From positions 243,391 through 307,390 of the forward strand of contig NMRB01000299.1 of assembly GCA_002633025.1 (NCBI GenBank): a stretch of DNA of 64,000 nt, read 5' to 3'. Made by a program: the position numbers and the translations under genes. This document shows positions 52,901-64,000 of this stretch, piece by piece. The notes under the pieces were generated by a model. That model did no database searches and was not told the DNA's origin. It saw only the letters and a list, made by a program, of their open reading frames with translations. Origin of the DNA: Notospermus geniculatus (lineage: Eukaryota > Nemertea > Pilidiophora > Heteronemertea > Lineidae). The stretch's first letter is position 1. The number at the start of each line of letters is the position of its first letter.

Positions 52901-55900
52901 CCTGTCCCATGGACAAACCAGGACTGGTAACCTTTGTGGAAAAAATACGATATAAACTCTCTACTCTCTACTCAGAAATGACCTGTTTGGGTCTAAGATT
53001 TGGTGTCCTTACAAAGAGGTGTCCATTAAGGGAGGTTATACTGTCTGATCAAACATACATCTATGATGAAATAGTCCTCTTACCAACATATGGAGGTGAT
53101 GAGCAAAGTCTGTCAACAGTGCCGCTAACTCAAAGACTAATTCTGTGTAATACACATAGAACCCTCGGTTTTCCCACGTTCCCTCCAGGCTGATCTCCCA
53201 GAGATGGGTTGCATACCTGGAAATTTTCAAAGAATTATGGTTTAGTTGGGTTTTGAAAACATTTGATATGCATAGATATGCCGTATATGATAACACTGAA
53301 CTGACTACTGGAAAAAGTTGTGACATCATATTCTATCTTTAGCTACAAAAACACCACATCATGCAAATTATTCGTGATATAGGAAAATTCCCTTCTAAAC
53401 TTTCAGATAGTTCCCAGCCCAATCATTTTCAGCCCCGTCAGACTTAACAAATCAGTGTCAAATGATGTAAATAGTTTATAGGAAATTTGATGCTGTCTAT
53501 CAGTTACAAAGATACATTGAATGGCATGGCTCCAGGCACAGCTGTCAACCTACACCGTGATGATCCATTCCATGTCACTCTAAGTTAAGCAAGATAATCA
53601 ATGAATCTGCTGGACTTAAACATACATAACTTTTCATCTTCACAGCCAGCAATCATTCTGATTTCAAGATGCCCGAGGCATTATACAAAACACATTTTGA
53701 TGTTGGCTTTTTAAAGATTCGGTAAAAAACAACTTGGAAAACAACACTGTTCATTTTTCAGAGCATTTCTATGGTCAGGTTAATCACATTTTTTCACCAN
53801 NNNNNNNNNNNNNNNNNNNNNNNNNNNNNNNNNNNNNNNNNNNNNNNNNNNNNNNNNNNNNNNNNNNNNNNNNNNNNNNNNNNNNNNNNNNNNNNNNNNN
53901 NNNNNNNNNNNNNNNNNNNNNNNNNNNNNNNNNNNNNNNNNNNNNNNNNNNNNNNNNNNNNNNNNNNNNNNNNNNNNNNNNNNNNNNNNNNNNNNNNNNN
54001 NNNNNNNNNNNNNNNNNNNNNNNNNNNNNNNNNNNNNNNNNNNNNNNNNNNNNNNNNNNNNNNNNNNNNNNNNNNNNNNNNNNNNNNNNNNNNNNNNNNN
54101 NNNNNNNNNNNNNNNNNNNNNNNNNNNNNNNNNNNNNNNNNNNNNNNNNNNNNNNNNNNNNNNNNNNNNNNNNNNNNNNNNNATGTAGTTCTTTACATGT
54201 ATTTTATGGTATTTCCCTGAAATCTCCATGACCTCAAGTTTCCAACACATACAAAGAGATGAAAATGAACACCTGTTATGCCTGTAAAACATGTACTGGG
54301 TACATACATCAGCTGTAAAGAATATCCTATACAAACGTCACTGCTGGCCTAATTCCAAACAAACACAGTATTGATATTCATGGAATGGCTTAGTAGACAA
54401 GTGGATCTACCATCTGCTTGTGCAAAGTGTACATGATGTGATTTCCTAGTTCTAGCCCCCCCCCCCCTGCACACACACACAAGGTCTTTGGAAGATGAGA
54501 ACGTATCAGGACCCCCCTCACAGTAGACATGGTAGATGGAAACTTTTGAGGTGTAGTTTCAATTTTAGTTCCACTGTGGTAGACCTACATGTATGCATTG
54601 AAAAGTATAGTAGTAGAGCTCAGTAATTTTAGAATTTCCCAAGTGCTAGGCCGAACTGTCGGGTTTCGAAGTTTGCTTCATATCTAAATGCCATGTAGTG
54701 TTTGAATGACATAGATGGATCTTGTGAGGTCTATGAAGCAATAGGACTGGATTGGTGTGTGGTTCATGTCTGATGAATGGCTTGGGTACATCAGATTACA
54801 GGACACTTTGTCTTACCTCTGCCACCATGAAGGCAAATGTATTGATTCCAGTTTGCAGTCCAACAAAAGCACACACCAGGATGAGGAAAGAACACATGAT
54901 TAGTATCACCATAAGGAGAGCCAGTACTCGGATGTGGGTCCACTTGGGGGTGGTCGGAGAGAAGGAGAGCTGAAATCAAACAGGATGACAAGTCCATAAC
55001 CATGATAACAGGCATCACAGCTTAGCCAATTCTAACATGTCTGAGGACACTACCCCTCAAAATATACTATTTGGGCAAAAAAATCTTTACATTTTAAGCT
55101 GCAAGATAAAGAATAGCACAAAATTGATGCACAAAATGATAATAAGCAAAAAGTCAATCTCCAGAATTCACGAATTTTCGACCCCAACCGGGGTCTTTTT
55201 CAAGTGGAACTGTACAATCTGAGTTTCAGATTGTAAAGTTCCACTTGAAAAAGACCCCAGTTGAGGTCGAAAATTCGTGAATTCTGGAGATTGATTTTTG
55301 CTTATTATTATTATTATTATTGCAAAAGCTGCATGTACATGTATGGTATAACAGATCAACTTCATGAGCTTTCACTTTTACAGCAAGGTTTGAAGGTACA
55401 TGTACTAGTAAGCCTTCAAAGAAGCAGGATCTGTTGAGTTCTCAAGACAGGCAAGGTTTTGAGCGCTTTTTTTACTCTTCTTAGTCTCAATGAAACACTA
55501 GTAATAGTATTATAGCTTTAAAAACTAACTTACATATTCAAATCGATCTTTGCAGAGCTGTGTGAGAAGGTGAAGGAAACCAAGAACAGAGAACCAGCCA
55601 CACCACATGACAACTTCATCCATGTTCTGAACATTCATCACACCAAAGATGAATATAAATTTATAGAATACGAAGTTCCAAAACTTGTCACGGATGTGCT
55701 GAAATCAAAATGGAAATCAACTAGTAAGAGGGGAGATGCATTTTGAGGATTGAGTATTCAGAGGTAAACTCAACACTGTGATGTTGAGTGGCATTTCCTT
55801 CAAACATGGGGATACCTAAAAACTCATAACATAATATTACAGCAGCATTCAAATTCTGATTCACAAGATGCAATTTCCAAATTTGCTCCATCACTCACAT

Positions 55901-57145
55901 ATTGACAACATAATAAAACCAAACTCCTTACCTGTTGTTCACTGACCCTTAATTCTCCAAACACCATATTTTGGATTGTTTTCCCAACCAGAATCAGACA
56001 ACAATATGCCATATTTATTAAAGTCTGAAAAAGAAAAATGTCATTGATAATGATAGACTGACACAACTTAAGCCAATACTTCATAGGTATGTATGACCGA
56101 GGCATCATGGATGGCCAAGTGGGAATTGGGCAAGCCATGGCCCATAGTCCATGAACAAGTTTTGCATAACATTAACAGGGCTTCCCCAGAGGACCATAGG
56201 CATAGGGCCTTAAAATAAATGATTCATGGGTGGGATTGTCAAGTTTGCTGAGCAGTGTTTCATAATTAACACTGTTTTCAGTTTCACTCGATCTATGGTT
56301 AAGAAACTGAAAGTGACAGGGAAGGACATAGAGGACGGAGGCTCTTTAGGCCTACTTTCTCTTTGCATGACTTCGGTCGCACAACAATCCCCATCCAAAA
56401 TCCCAGGGAAACCCTGCATTATACATGTATCACCAGCATGATTCCCTCAGTAGTGTAGTGTGAAGTGGGTTCGGCCATTCTTCTTTTATTACTTGTTTGG
56501 CTGATCCGCCGATGTTCGTTTGGGGCTTTGTTGAAAACAAAATATTATTTGTAAAAATAGCCCTTTGCTTTTTTATTGCCCCTGATCTTAAAAAAACTGG
56601 ATGGATATCTGAAATGAAAGTGTCGCCGTTTGACTTGAATTCGGAAGCATGATGCGTTTTGCCGTTTTTGCTGATCCTGCCATAGTTGGGCTTGCCGAGG
56701 TTTTTTATTTTTTGAATGTTGTTTTTATTCCACCTATCTCCTATAATAGAGCAAAGAAATCGATCAAACAAGTATAAAGAATGGCCATAGCAAGGCCTAG
56801 GAATCTAAAAGACAGGGCCAAAGGACATGACATGTGACAGAGGTGCGCACCCAGATTGAGGAAGAAACTCAAACTGAAAAAACTCACCCAAACACACCAA
56901 GTTTCCTTTATCAAAATTTGGAACACATCAAACAAATAATCATCCCATTTGTGAAGTATATCCACAGCATTTTCATGCTGAGTGACAGGATCTTGTCCTG
57001 TATCAGTTATATTCTGAGCCTGCTCAAATTTTTCAACGACTGTCTGATGTGCAAAGAAGACAGCGCAGATCAGCAGGCCAACACTGAAAGTTGTGTAGGT
57101 TTGCAAACTTGGAAGTGGCAGTCTTTCCAGTAAAACTACCGGCAT
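49909..57145 (-). CDS. AMFR: E3 ubiquitin ligase AMFR/gp78
   Basis: ER membrane RING ligase of ER-associated degradation. Exons (5' to 3'): 57145-56888, 56024-55932, 55698-55534, 54969-54817, [one missing, likely in the 53800-54182 gap], 53216-53084, 52716-52583, 52387-52280, 52013-51829, 51376-51129, 50932-50858, 50744-50608, 50475-50365, 50107-49909. All phases fit if the missing exon is 3n+2 (about 41 nt). It starts MPVVLLERLPLPSLQTYT. Membrane segments include KFWNFVFYKFIFIFGVMN. The RING-H2 spans exons 7-8 (CAICWDKMEQARKLPCGHIFH, then SWLEQDTTCPTCRTSL), followed by a CUE domain (QVQGVFPNMPLNVLQEDLRV) and a G2BR-like helix (RENMLQKRKEELLASARK, binds the E2 UBE2G2 in the family). The C-terminal RELAYRAAQQR fits the RX5AAX2R VCP-interacting motif. 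Estimated length is about 680 aa against 643 in human. Functionally intact as far as seen. Confidence 0.96.
51555..51680 (+). repeat. tRNA-derived SINE-like repeat in an AMFR intron
   Basis: TGGCCTGGTGGTTTAGGGCATGC resembles a pol III A box region, and GGGTTCGAGTCTGG, about 50 bp on, fits the B box consensus GGTTCRANNCC. A following CCTTCGCCTTGGAAACCC could be the unique body. It does not fold as an intact tRNA by eye. No poly-A tail is obvious. Confidence 0.55.
53800..54182. other. Assembly gap (N run) inside AMFR
   Basis: 383 Ns between AMFR exons 4 and 6. The short exon that should encode the conserved SLLVT-R-x-HVI-type segment is not found in the flanking DNA and probably lies here. Confidence 1.
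55139..55306. mobile_element. Complete foldback element in an AMFR intron
   Basis: The left arm AATAAGCAAAAAGTCAATCT and the reverse-complemented right arm AATAAGCAAAAATCAATCTC match through CGAATTTTCGACC and CAAGTGGAACT to the centre, about 80 bp per arm with a loop of few bases. It is followed by an (ATT)n tract. A solo arm of the same family lies at 5420-5537. Confidence 0.88.
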
Positions 57146-57668
57146 AATGACGATCGGTGCGAAATCCAGATTAATCAAATGATATCCTTGGATTATACGA
57201 AATGAAGATTCCGTTCTGAGGGTCAATATTATCAGAGATTATCCACATCAGGAGGAGAAAATCAGGCTCAAAAATTCAGGTTGATTTCATCACTGTAAAC
57301 ATGGCGTGACCGAACAACACCCAGATATGTCGGCAAAAGTTTCCGCGTAAAGAAATTAATACCAATAATAAGATTCAAATTGACGCTTAATATTCCAATC
57401 AAATCAATCGTGGATACTATGTTGATTACAAAATATATTGTGTATATAAAAAATACAAGTTAAAGGAGAAACATATTTCACATAATTTTTTACGCGCAAT
57501 AATATAAAGGTGCAAATAGTTCCAGTCTGGTCACAGGTTTCCTTGGAAACTGGTTAGTAAGACCTGATTACAAGTTGACCTGGTTATGAGGTTGACCTCG
57601 TTTAGGTAATCTCGTCTCGCGCATGGCGGGATTTACAAAAAGTAAAAAGTGATTGAAACTTGTGAAAA
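57146..57668. promoter_or_regulatory. Divergent promoter between AMFR and GINS3
   Basis: The two start codons are 523 bp apart on opposite strands, so a shared promoter is likely. TCGTCTCGCGCATGGCGGGA at 57612-57631 contains an E2F-like GGCGGGA about 40 bp before the GINS3 ATG, which would suit a replication gene. The E2F reading is a motif guess. Confidence 0.5.
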
Positions 57669-58731
57669 ATGTCATTTTCCGGCAATTCAACGTCTACTTC
57701 CAAAACACCAACCGGCTATGTTGAAAGCTTTTTCAATATAGATGATATTCTGGCATCTCAGGAGCGAGTGCCATGTAAATTTTTGCTCCCAGTATATGGA
57801 TTAGGTTGGTATTTTTTGGAAAATGAACTGTGGCTGTGCTAATCAGCTAATGTACATGATGCAGGCCAGGCCTACAACAGGGTGTCCCAAAAATAACACG
57901 CATCAATGATCAGATGATTGAAGCTGTTCAAAATGTGTTAACTTAAAGCATTCCTTCTTACCTTCTTAAGGCACTGTCAAAACCACAGACACATGAACTG
58001 AATGATTTTCATCTCTCTGTTGCAGGTTACATTGACCCGAATTCAGAAGGAAAAGACATCCTCCCAGGAGCGAAACTTGAGTGTCCATTCTGGTTTGCGA
58101 AGGCCCTGTGTAGTCGAAAACGACGCATAGTTTCTGTGGAAATACCAAAGCAGTACCGTGAAGGATACAGAGAAATCTTAAAAGCTGATGCTAATGTTGT
58201 TGATCTTCATAAACTTGGACCTCATTTCTATACCTTTGGGACTCAACTTCTGAGCTTTGATCACACCGAGTCGACAGAGATCGCCAAATCTTTATTACAG
58301 GTTGGTGGCTCTGCACAGCCAGGAGCACTTTAATTGGTCGTCACCGTCTCATACTCATCTCAAGACTCCCCAGCAATAGATGATGGATTTCAATAAGCTC
58401 TAACTGCAGTGTCAAAATTACCCCCAAAATATTCATTGTATTCTTTCAAAAGTTGCAATGAAACAATGTAAATCAACATACCTTCACACTTTTTCAGACA
58501 TTTCAAGACCGCTTCAGGAAGATAATGGACTCATCCCAGAATGCGTATTACACTGATGCAAACCAGCTTGAGGCGAAACTAGATGAAATGGAACGTCAGC
58601 TTTTTAAAGCTGGACAACAGGGGCTCAGAGACTTTCAACGTTGGGAGACACGGCTTTCTGAAAAACTCATGACTTCTCAAATGGTTGCAAAACATAGGAA
58701 AAGGAAAAGAGCCATCATGGAGGCACCATAG
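57669..58731 (+). CDS. GINS3: DNA replication complex GINS protein PSF3
   Basis: Exons 57669-57804, 58026-58300 and 58498-58731 join in phase to 214 codons plus TAG; the human protein is 216. GINS is part of the CMG replicative helicase. The N-terminus has YVESFFNIDDILASQERVPC, then FLLPVYGLGYIDP and a PSF3-type core (AKLECPFWFAKALCSRKRRI, LHKLGPHFYTFGTQLLSFDH). The C-terminal part is LTDSSQ-like and helical, ending with basic KHRKRKR. It is divergent from AMFR and followed by an AATAAA at 58934. Looks intact. Confidence 0.96.
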
Positions 58732-58933
58732 ACATCCACATATTTCACAACCACCTGTGAGATGGAGATTTGTAGAGATGTTCTTTGCTTTGCTTTGCTC
58801 TGGGGGCATTCAACAGGTCACAGCTCACACTATCATTTCATTGTAAAGGTTCTAAGTGCACGAGATGACCAGTTCAGTAGTTGACATCTGGTTGTGCTTC
58901 TGCTATGGTTTTGTTATTTGTATTTTGTGAGTA

Positions 58934-58939
58934 AATAAA
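58934..58939 (+). terminator. Polyadenylation signal AATAAA, GINS3
   Basis: AATAAA lies 203 bp downstream of the GINS3 stop codon and is followed by TTTCTTGTCTT. Confidence 0.65.
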
Positions 58940-59747
58940 CATTTCTTGTCTTATCCATTGCTTCCCTCCCATTCCATCTCATCTCAACACATCTTCTGTT
59001 GAAATATCTTGTCTCCCATGCAATATATTGGACGTTGGCCCTTCTCACATCCATATAGAGCTGTTCTGCACATGTGACCCGCTTTGACAAAAACAGATGC
59101 ATGTCGCTCAGAATGTGAGCCTCAACAAACTTAAATACATTGCTTCAGATTTCATAAGACAGAGAATACTGAAACTGACAAACATTTGGTCTCAACCTGC
59201 CAAGCTAGCCACATGTCTCTGCTTTTGCCTCTGCTTTTGCCAGAGCAGGTCACATTCTGTAGGTGGTCTGCATTCCTCTCTACATACAACCTATCACGGA
59301 CCTTGTGTGACATACACTGTGAAGATCCAGGTCTAGTATTTGCCTTTAAAGCACTATTGACCGTATGCTGGTAAATCCACATCTGACAAACTTTACCTTA
59401 TGAATTATAAATGAACTTTTATTGTTGTTGTAACACAAATGGAAATTACTGATGGTGTCTAACTTAATGCCCAACATGGTGGGTACATGTAACCCATAAG
59501 AACATTTTACATGAACATAACAGTGGTATCTTTGATCGTAATGGGGTGATTTAATTCCAAGATGTTCATATACGATCACGTCTCACTGTAAAGCGATGAA
59601 TCACATGCATTCCCTCAGCAGAAAAACCTGCCTGGAAGTATTTTCTAAAAATAATATGATGACTTCAAGATGAATGATTGTTTTGTTATGTAAACATTGA
59701 TGAGCCGAAGAAAAATAACAGTAGGCTGTAAACTTCTTGCAACAGTT
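58940..59747. other. Tail-to-tail intergenic stretch, GINS3 / SQ-rich gene
   Basis: No gene or strong repeat is visible. The right part is probably the 3' UTR of the minus-strand gene that stops at 59748. Confidence 0.5.
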
Positions 59748-62700
59748 TTAACCTAGAAATTCAAAACCTTGGCTTTCTTGTATCTCCTGACAGAGTGGTT
59801 CGCCGCGACCATTGACATACTCTGCAAGGCGCATCTCCTCCTGGTCAACAGAAAAACCCTGGCTGGCTGGATATATCTGCAACTGCTCAGTCGAATTTGT
59901 TTCAAAAATATCTTCCTCTGACAGCTTATCTGGTCGTCTACATTCTTCTTCAAGGCTGTCATTTTCCCCACCTGTAAGGAGTGGTCCTCCCTGGTGAGCT
60001 CGGCTCCTTAATGAACGAGACCTTCCACTACCATCTCCATCTCCAGCAGGGGAACCTCTTCGACACTTCTTAGCAACATTATGTGAGCGAGCCAATTTCT
60101 TCCGTTTACATTTTGAGGACTTCCAAGGAAGAGGTATGGATAGCATATTCTTCTTTCGAACAGAAACCAATGATTTGACCGAACGAGATGAAGCTCCATC
60201 CACGATTTTCCTCTTGGTCAAACTCCATGTACTGGTACCATTTTCATGAACTGCAGTAGTGATGCATAAATGAGACTTTGCATTCCGCAGTCTCTTAGAC
60301 TGTCGTTTTTTAGGTGATTTCGTCTTAATCGTTTCGTTGTCACTTTCAACGTCAGCATCTTGACTGCAGGACTGACCTTTTAGATTCATGGGACGAAGCC
60401 TTGAACGGTGGGGCGAGAAATCATCTGATTGGCTTGACATATCAGCGTCTTGGCTCTCAGATTGCAAAATATCTTCTGAATTCCTTTCTTTTACTTCACT
60501 TGGATCACAAGATTCGGCCTCACTCAAAGTATCCCCACCCTCCGTAGACTGCTGCGACAACAGACTTGGCCTCTCTGTTGTCTCACTATCTGCCAACTGA
60601 AAACGCACATGCTTTGCAACGACAGACTCAGAGTTCATCAAAACATTCACTGGCTCTGGGTCTAAACTTCTGTGAGTCTCATCCTGAGCACTTACATTGT
60701 CTGTTTCCCCATTACAAGATCCAGCAGACGTATGAGCGCCACTACTGATGACAATTACTGATGGCGTGGTGTCACTACTGAATAAAGAGTTACTCTCACT
60801 ATTTTGATGACTGTCCACAAGAACCCGTTGGGAACAGGGTTCAACCTGACTTGGCATTTCTATCACATCAGTATTTTTCACCTCACAAGATTTCTCTGCT
60901 CCCTCATCCTTCTGAGTACTACTAGCCAAGGTCTCATCATCACCGAGTTGAGTACCACTGAAAACATTTGACTTCCGTCGCACAAATGCCACAATTTGAC
61001 CAATATATGATTGAGGTTTGTTGGAATTTTTACAGTTCAACTGCCTATCCTCCACCGATTCCTCTTCCAAAGGCTCTTTACTGCCTGTCTGAGGTTCATT
61101 CACATCAAGTTCATTGCCTACAATCCTATTTTCAGGAGCCAAAGTGAGGGCCTTCTCTGATTGTGTTTCAACCTGCTCAGAAAGTCTCCTCGGTCCCTCC
61201 AAATTTGGTACTAACATCGATTGTGAGGCGTATTGACTTTCCTCTGAGTTCTCCCCAGTGAGGTCAGGTGGTAACACTTTACCAGGCCAAGTTTTCAAAA
61301 GAGATACTGATCCGTCAGAACTGCACTGAGACACACCGACAGCTTCTACTCCTTTTGACACGGTACCGCTTCCACTACAAGTAGACTGGGAAGAAGAACC
61401 ACTTTTGTTCTTGACAGAACTCGATGTCTTCATTTCTTTGAACCTTGTGTTAGGAGTTCCTGGAGTTTCATTACTGGTATCCAATGTTTCTGTCCCAGTA
61501 CTAACAAGGATATCATCATCACAAGTCTCTTGTGAATCAATCAAGGCATCTCCATTCATTCTGTTACCACACAAGTCATGTTCTCCACGTACATTATCAG
61601 CAGGTGCTGCACGACCAGCACCAATTTCAGATACAGACTGACCGGAACCAGCATCACAACTTTCTGCATTTTTTCCATCTAATGATTGGCCCGTGGCACA
61701 TTTAATGATGGTTGGATCCCACGACAGGGGCATCTGTGTCTCAACAAAGTCCTCCTCATCACTCGTTGATGGCACCTTCTCCAAATCCACATTGTCCTCA
61801 TTTTCTAACTGTGCTACATTTTCATGAACATTTGTGTTAACTTCTTGACGGACATTTCCTATTTCCACATCGGTGCTCAATGATTCCACACTGCACCTGT
61901 TAACCACTGCATTTCCTTCCAACTGACCCTTGCTTGGGCTGGCACTCGCCTCATCCACTTTTGACCGGTTAGGATCCTCCTGCTCTTCCAATGACACCAT
62001 TTCAACACTTTCTGACGCTTTGAACTGACTGACCATCTCTTTCAAAAGTGCAACTTCGGCTTCAATGCCCTTATTCTTAGGCAAAACACTCATGTCGCTA
62101 TCGATGCGTGAACCCAGGTTGACAACACCTTGAACCGTATTGGAATCAGTACCTCCGCCTGACTGCAACATATCAACATCTGTATCAGAATCAATGACGG
62201 CTAGTCTCCCCTTCCCATCTCGAAGACACTTTCTGCCCACCCCTATATCAGAATTCTCACTGTCTTTACTTCCTGATGGACGAGTCTGGGCTTCACTCGA
62301 AGAATCCTTATCTAAGTAGTCGGCTGCAGCATTGAACAACATACGCCGCCGCTTTCTTCCTGCGAGAGACTTAACACTAATAACAGTGACATCATTGTCC
62401 GAGGACTGAACCCCAGACCTCTTTCTGCTCACTGTAACCGACTTAGAACCAGTCAGTGTCATCTGTTTAACCCTGTGACTTTCCTGTTTATCGGTTCTTT
62501 GCACAGACGGAGTGGAGGCAATGTTCAGGCGATTCTTCTCCGCAGGGCTGAACATGAACTGAAAGGAAATGAAGAACATTCAGTATAAGTTTGCATAACT
62601 TCAGTGAATAAATCACTCGCGTATTTCTGACAAAAACACAGTGGACTACTTGGGCAGCTTTGTTCCACTACCATAGAAACCATCAGTTGACCAGCACAAG

Positions 62701-64000
62701 GTTCACTCCGCCACTACATGTTGGTGATGTTCTTCATGTCCACCATCAGAAGTTGACTAGAAGCGAATATTTTACTTACAGGCACACTAGATGATGAGGC
62801 TGCTGCTGACGACGTGCTTGGCTTTGGATCAAATGAACTCTGCTTGGGAGTTATAGAATTCTGGCTTGATTCAGAGTTACTCTGCGGAGAAGACATCATT
62901 CCGCTCTTTCTCTTCCTGGATGGTCCAACTGTACCCGGGGCGTGTGCCTTCTTACTCTGCCTTGTTTCTCGGCAACTTTCTGTTGTGTTTTCGGAGGGAT
63001 TTCCTGTTTCCAGTGAGGGACTCATGTCCTGGGAGGCAGTCACTGGACCCTTGGAAGGAGTTACAGTATCCGGAGAGGGACTCACAGAAGGCGGCCTATC
63101 TCGGGAGGAATTCACAGGATCATCGGAGGGATTCTCGGTGTCCTCGGAGGGATTCAGTGTATCATCGGAGGCATTCACAACATCCTGTGAGGGTTGAGCT
63201 GCATTGGCCAAAGGACTGTCGATGTTCTGTGAGGGTTTAGTTACAGCTGGAACAAGAATGGATTCAAAATGAAGACTGTTAGGAATGGATGTACAAGGGA
63301 ACACCATTTCCAAGACTATACACAACCAAACCATCAGGACAACACACTATCAAATCCATACTCCATACTCTCAGTATCAGTCTAAAGCTAAAGACACATA
63401 GACGGTTCGTGCTGAGGTGCGGCAATGGTAGGGGTGTTTGTAAAGTCGACTAACCCGACTGAATGATGAGTCGTGCAGCATTGGGTCAGTCGATTTTAAA
63501 AACACCCCTACCGTTGCCGCACCGGAGCACGAATCGCATGTATCTGTTTTTGGCTTAAGAAGTGACAGGTACAGACATTTAAGATGAATCTACGTAACTG
63601 ACAGCCTGCACAAGACGCGAATGTCCACTCGGTCTGTAAAGCAGCCAAACATCCAGGATAAATAAACAAGGTTAAACAAAATATGAGACACCAATTCACC
63701 ATTTGACATTGGGTGAATTGGTGTCTCATATTTTGTTACAATGATTGTAACTCACCTTGCACTAGTGGTTTTGGGACACGACAGACCTCTTCCAGCGCAT
63801 TAGGACTCAGATTATCGAGGAACGTATCAAACATGCTGTCTGAATCCTGCGAGGACGGATTTGCTCGTCCCTCCTCCTCCTCATCAAACAAGTCATCGTC
63901 ACTCTCCACTGCACCAGACACCACGGCCCTGGGGAGAGAAATCAACACATCCTCCATCGCTGAATCAGACACGATGGAATCAAGTAAACCACCAAGCCTT
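59748..64000 (-). CDS. Large SQ/TQ-rich disordered protein, 3' portion (family not recognised)
   Basis: Three exons: the window edge to 63756 (phase 1 donor GTGAGT), 63246-62780, and the terminal exon 62558-59748 ending in TAA. Together they give about 1170 residues, with the 5' end outside the window. The first visible exon is acidic (ESDDDLFDEEEEG, then MFDTFLDNLSPNALEEV). The second carries degenerate NPSEDTENPSDD-type repeats. The last is S/T/E/D-rich with many SQ and TQ dipeptides and ends in a strongly basic tract (SPKKRQSKRLRNAK, WKSSKCKRKKLARS) and an acidic tail with two SQGF motifs. SQ clusters are typical ATM/ATR target regions, and the basic tracts look like nuclear localisation or DNA-binding segments, so a nuclear, possibly DNA-damage-linked protein is plausible. 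No globular domain is visible in this part, so I give no name. The gene is tail-to-tail with GINS3. Confidence 0.8.
63392..63544. mobile_element. Foldback element in an intron of the SQ-rich gene
   Basis: The arms AGACACATAGACGGTTCGTG and, reverse-complemented, AGATACATGCGATTCGTGCT both run on into GTGCGGCAAYGGTAGGGGTG. About 55 bp per arm. Confidence 0.8.
63675..63737. repeat. Perfect 26-bp hairpin in the same intron
   Basis: 63675-63700 and 63712-63737 are exact reverse complements (left arm begins AACAAAATATGAGACACCAA), with an 11-bp loop. It lies about 20 bp from the donor of the first visible exon. Confidence 0.85.

Noticed and set aside
59748-63999. Naming the SQ-rich gene FANCM, SLX4, MDC1 or another repair factor
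   Set aside because: Only disordered sequence is visible; none of the diagnostic domains of these families can be seen.

Overview
The window is nuclear genomic DNA from an animal. Genes have many short introns with GT-AG splice sites, AATAAA-type polyadenylation signals and dense short inverted-repeat elements. All recognisable proteins are metazoan. The frequent short words TAGGCCTA, ACATGTA and ACCGGTA, and a gene set including ZNFX1-like and DEAH12-type RBR genes, suggest a marine invertebrate, plausibly a non-vertebrate deuterostome such as an echinoderm. That placement is inference only. The assembly is draft: two long N runs (19327-19780, 53800-54182) and three single Ns (5591, 10220, 12093), two of which break a reading frame.

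Layout. (1) 1-5134, minus: a ZNFX1-type SF1 RNA helicase with an NF-X1 zinc-finger array, running off the left edge. (2) 9957-15496, plus: an RBR E3 ligase with the C-terminal architecture of DEAH12-type proteins, but no helicase core visible. It is head-to-head with ZNFX1. (3) 15.5-21.1 kb: a dense cluster of hairpin MITE-like elements, two unassigned candidate exons and a gap. (4) 21127-31265, plus: PIGN, reconstructed as 28 coding exons giving 942 residues. (5) 31363-39505: a tandem duplication of about 4.1 kb starting in the PIGN 3' UTR and full of nested foldback elements. (6) 41529-45344, minus: a ZNF507-type C2H2 protein, head-to-head with (7) DAD1, 46272-46705, plus. (8) 49909-57145, minus: AMFR/gp78, head-to-head with (9) GINS3/PSF3, 57669-58731, plus. 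(10) 59748 to beyond 64000, minus: the 3' part of a large SQ/TQ-rich disordered protein I cannot name.

Functionally, PIGN, DAD1 and AMFR act at the ER membrane (GPI-anchor synthesis, N-glycosylation, ER-associated degradation). GINS3 is a DNA replication factor, and the SQ-rich protein looks nuclear. ZNFX1 and the DEAH12-type RBR protein both look like RNA-binding surveillance or innate-immunity factors. Their divergent pairing is the most interesting gene-level feature. The missing helicase domain must first be separated from an assembly join at the N at 12093.
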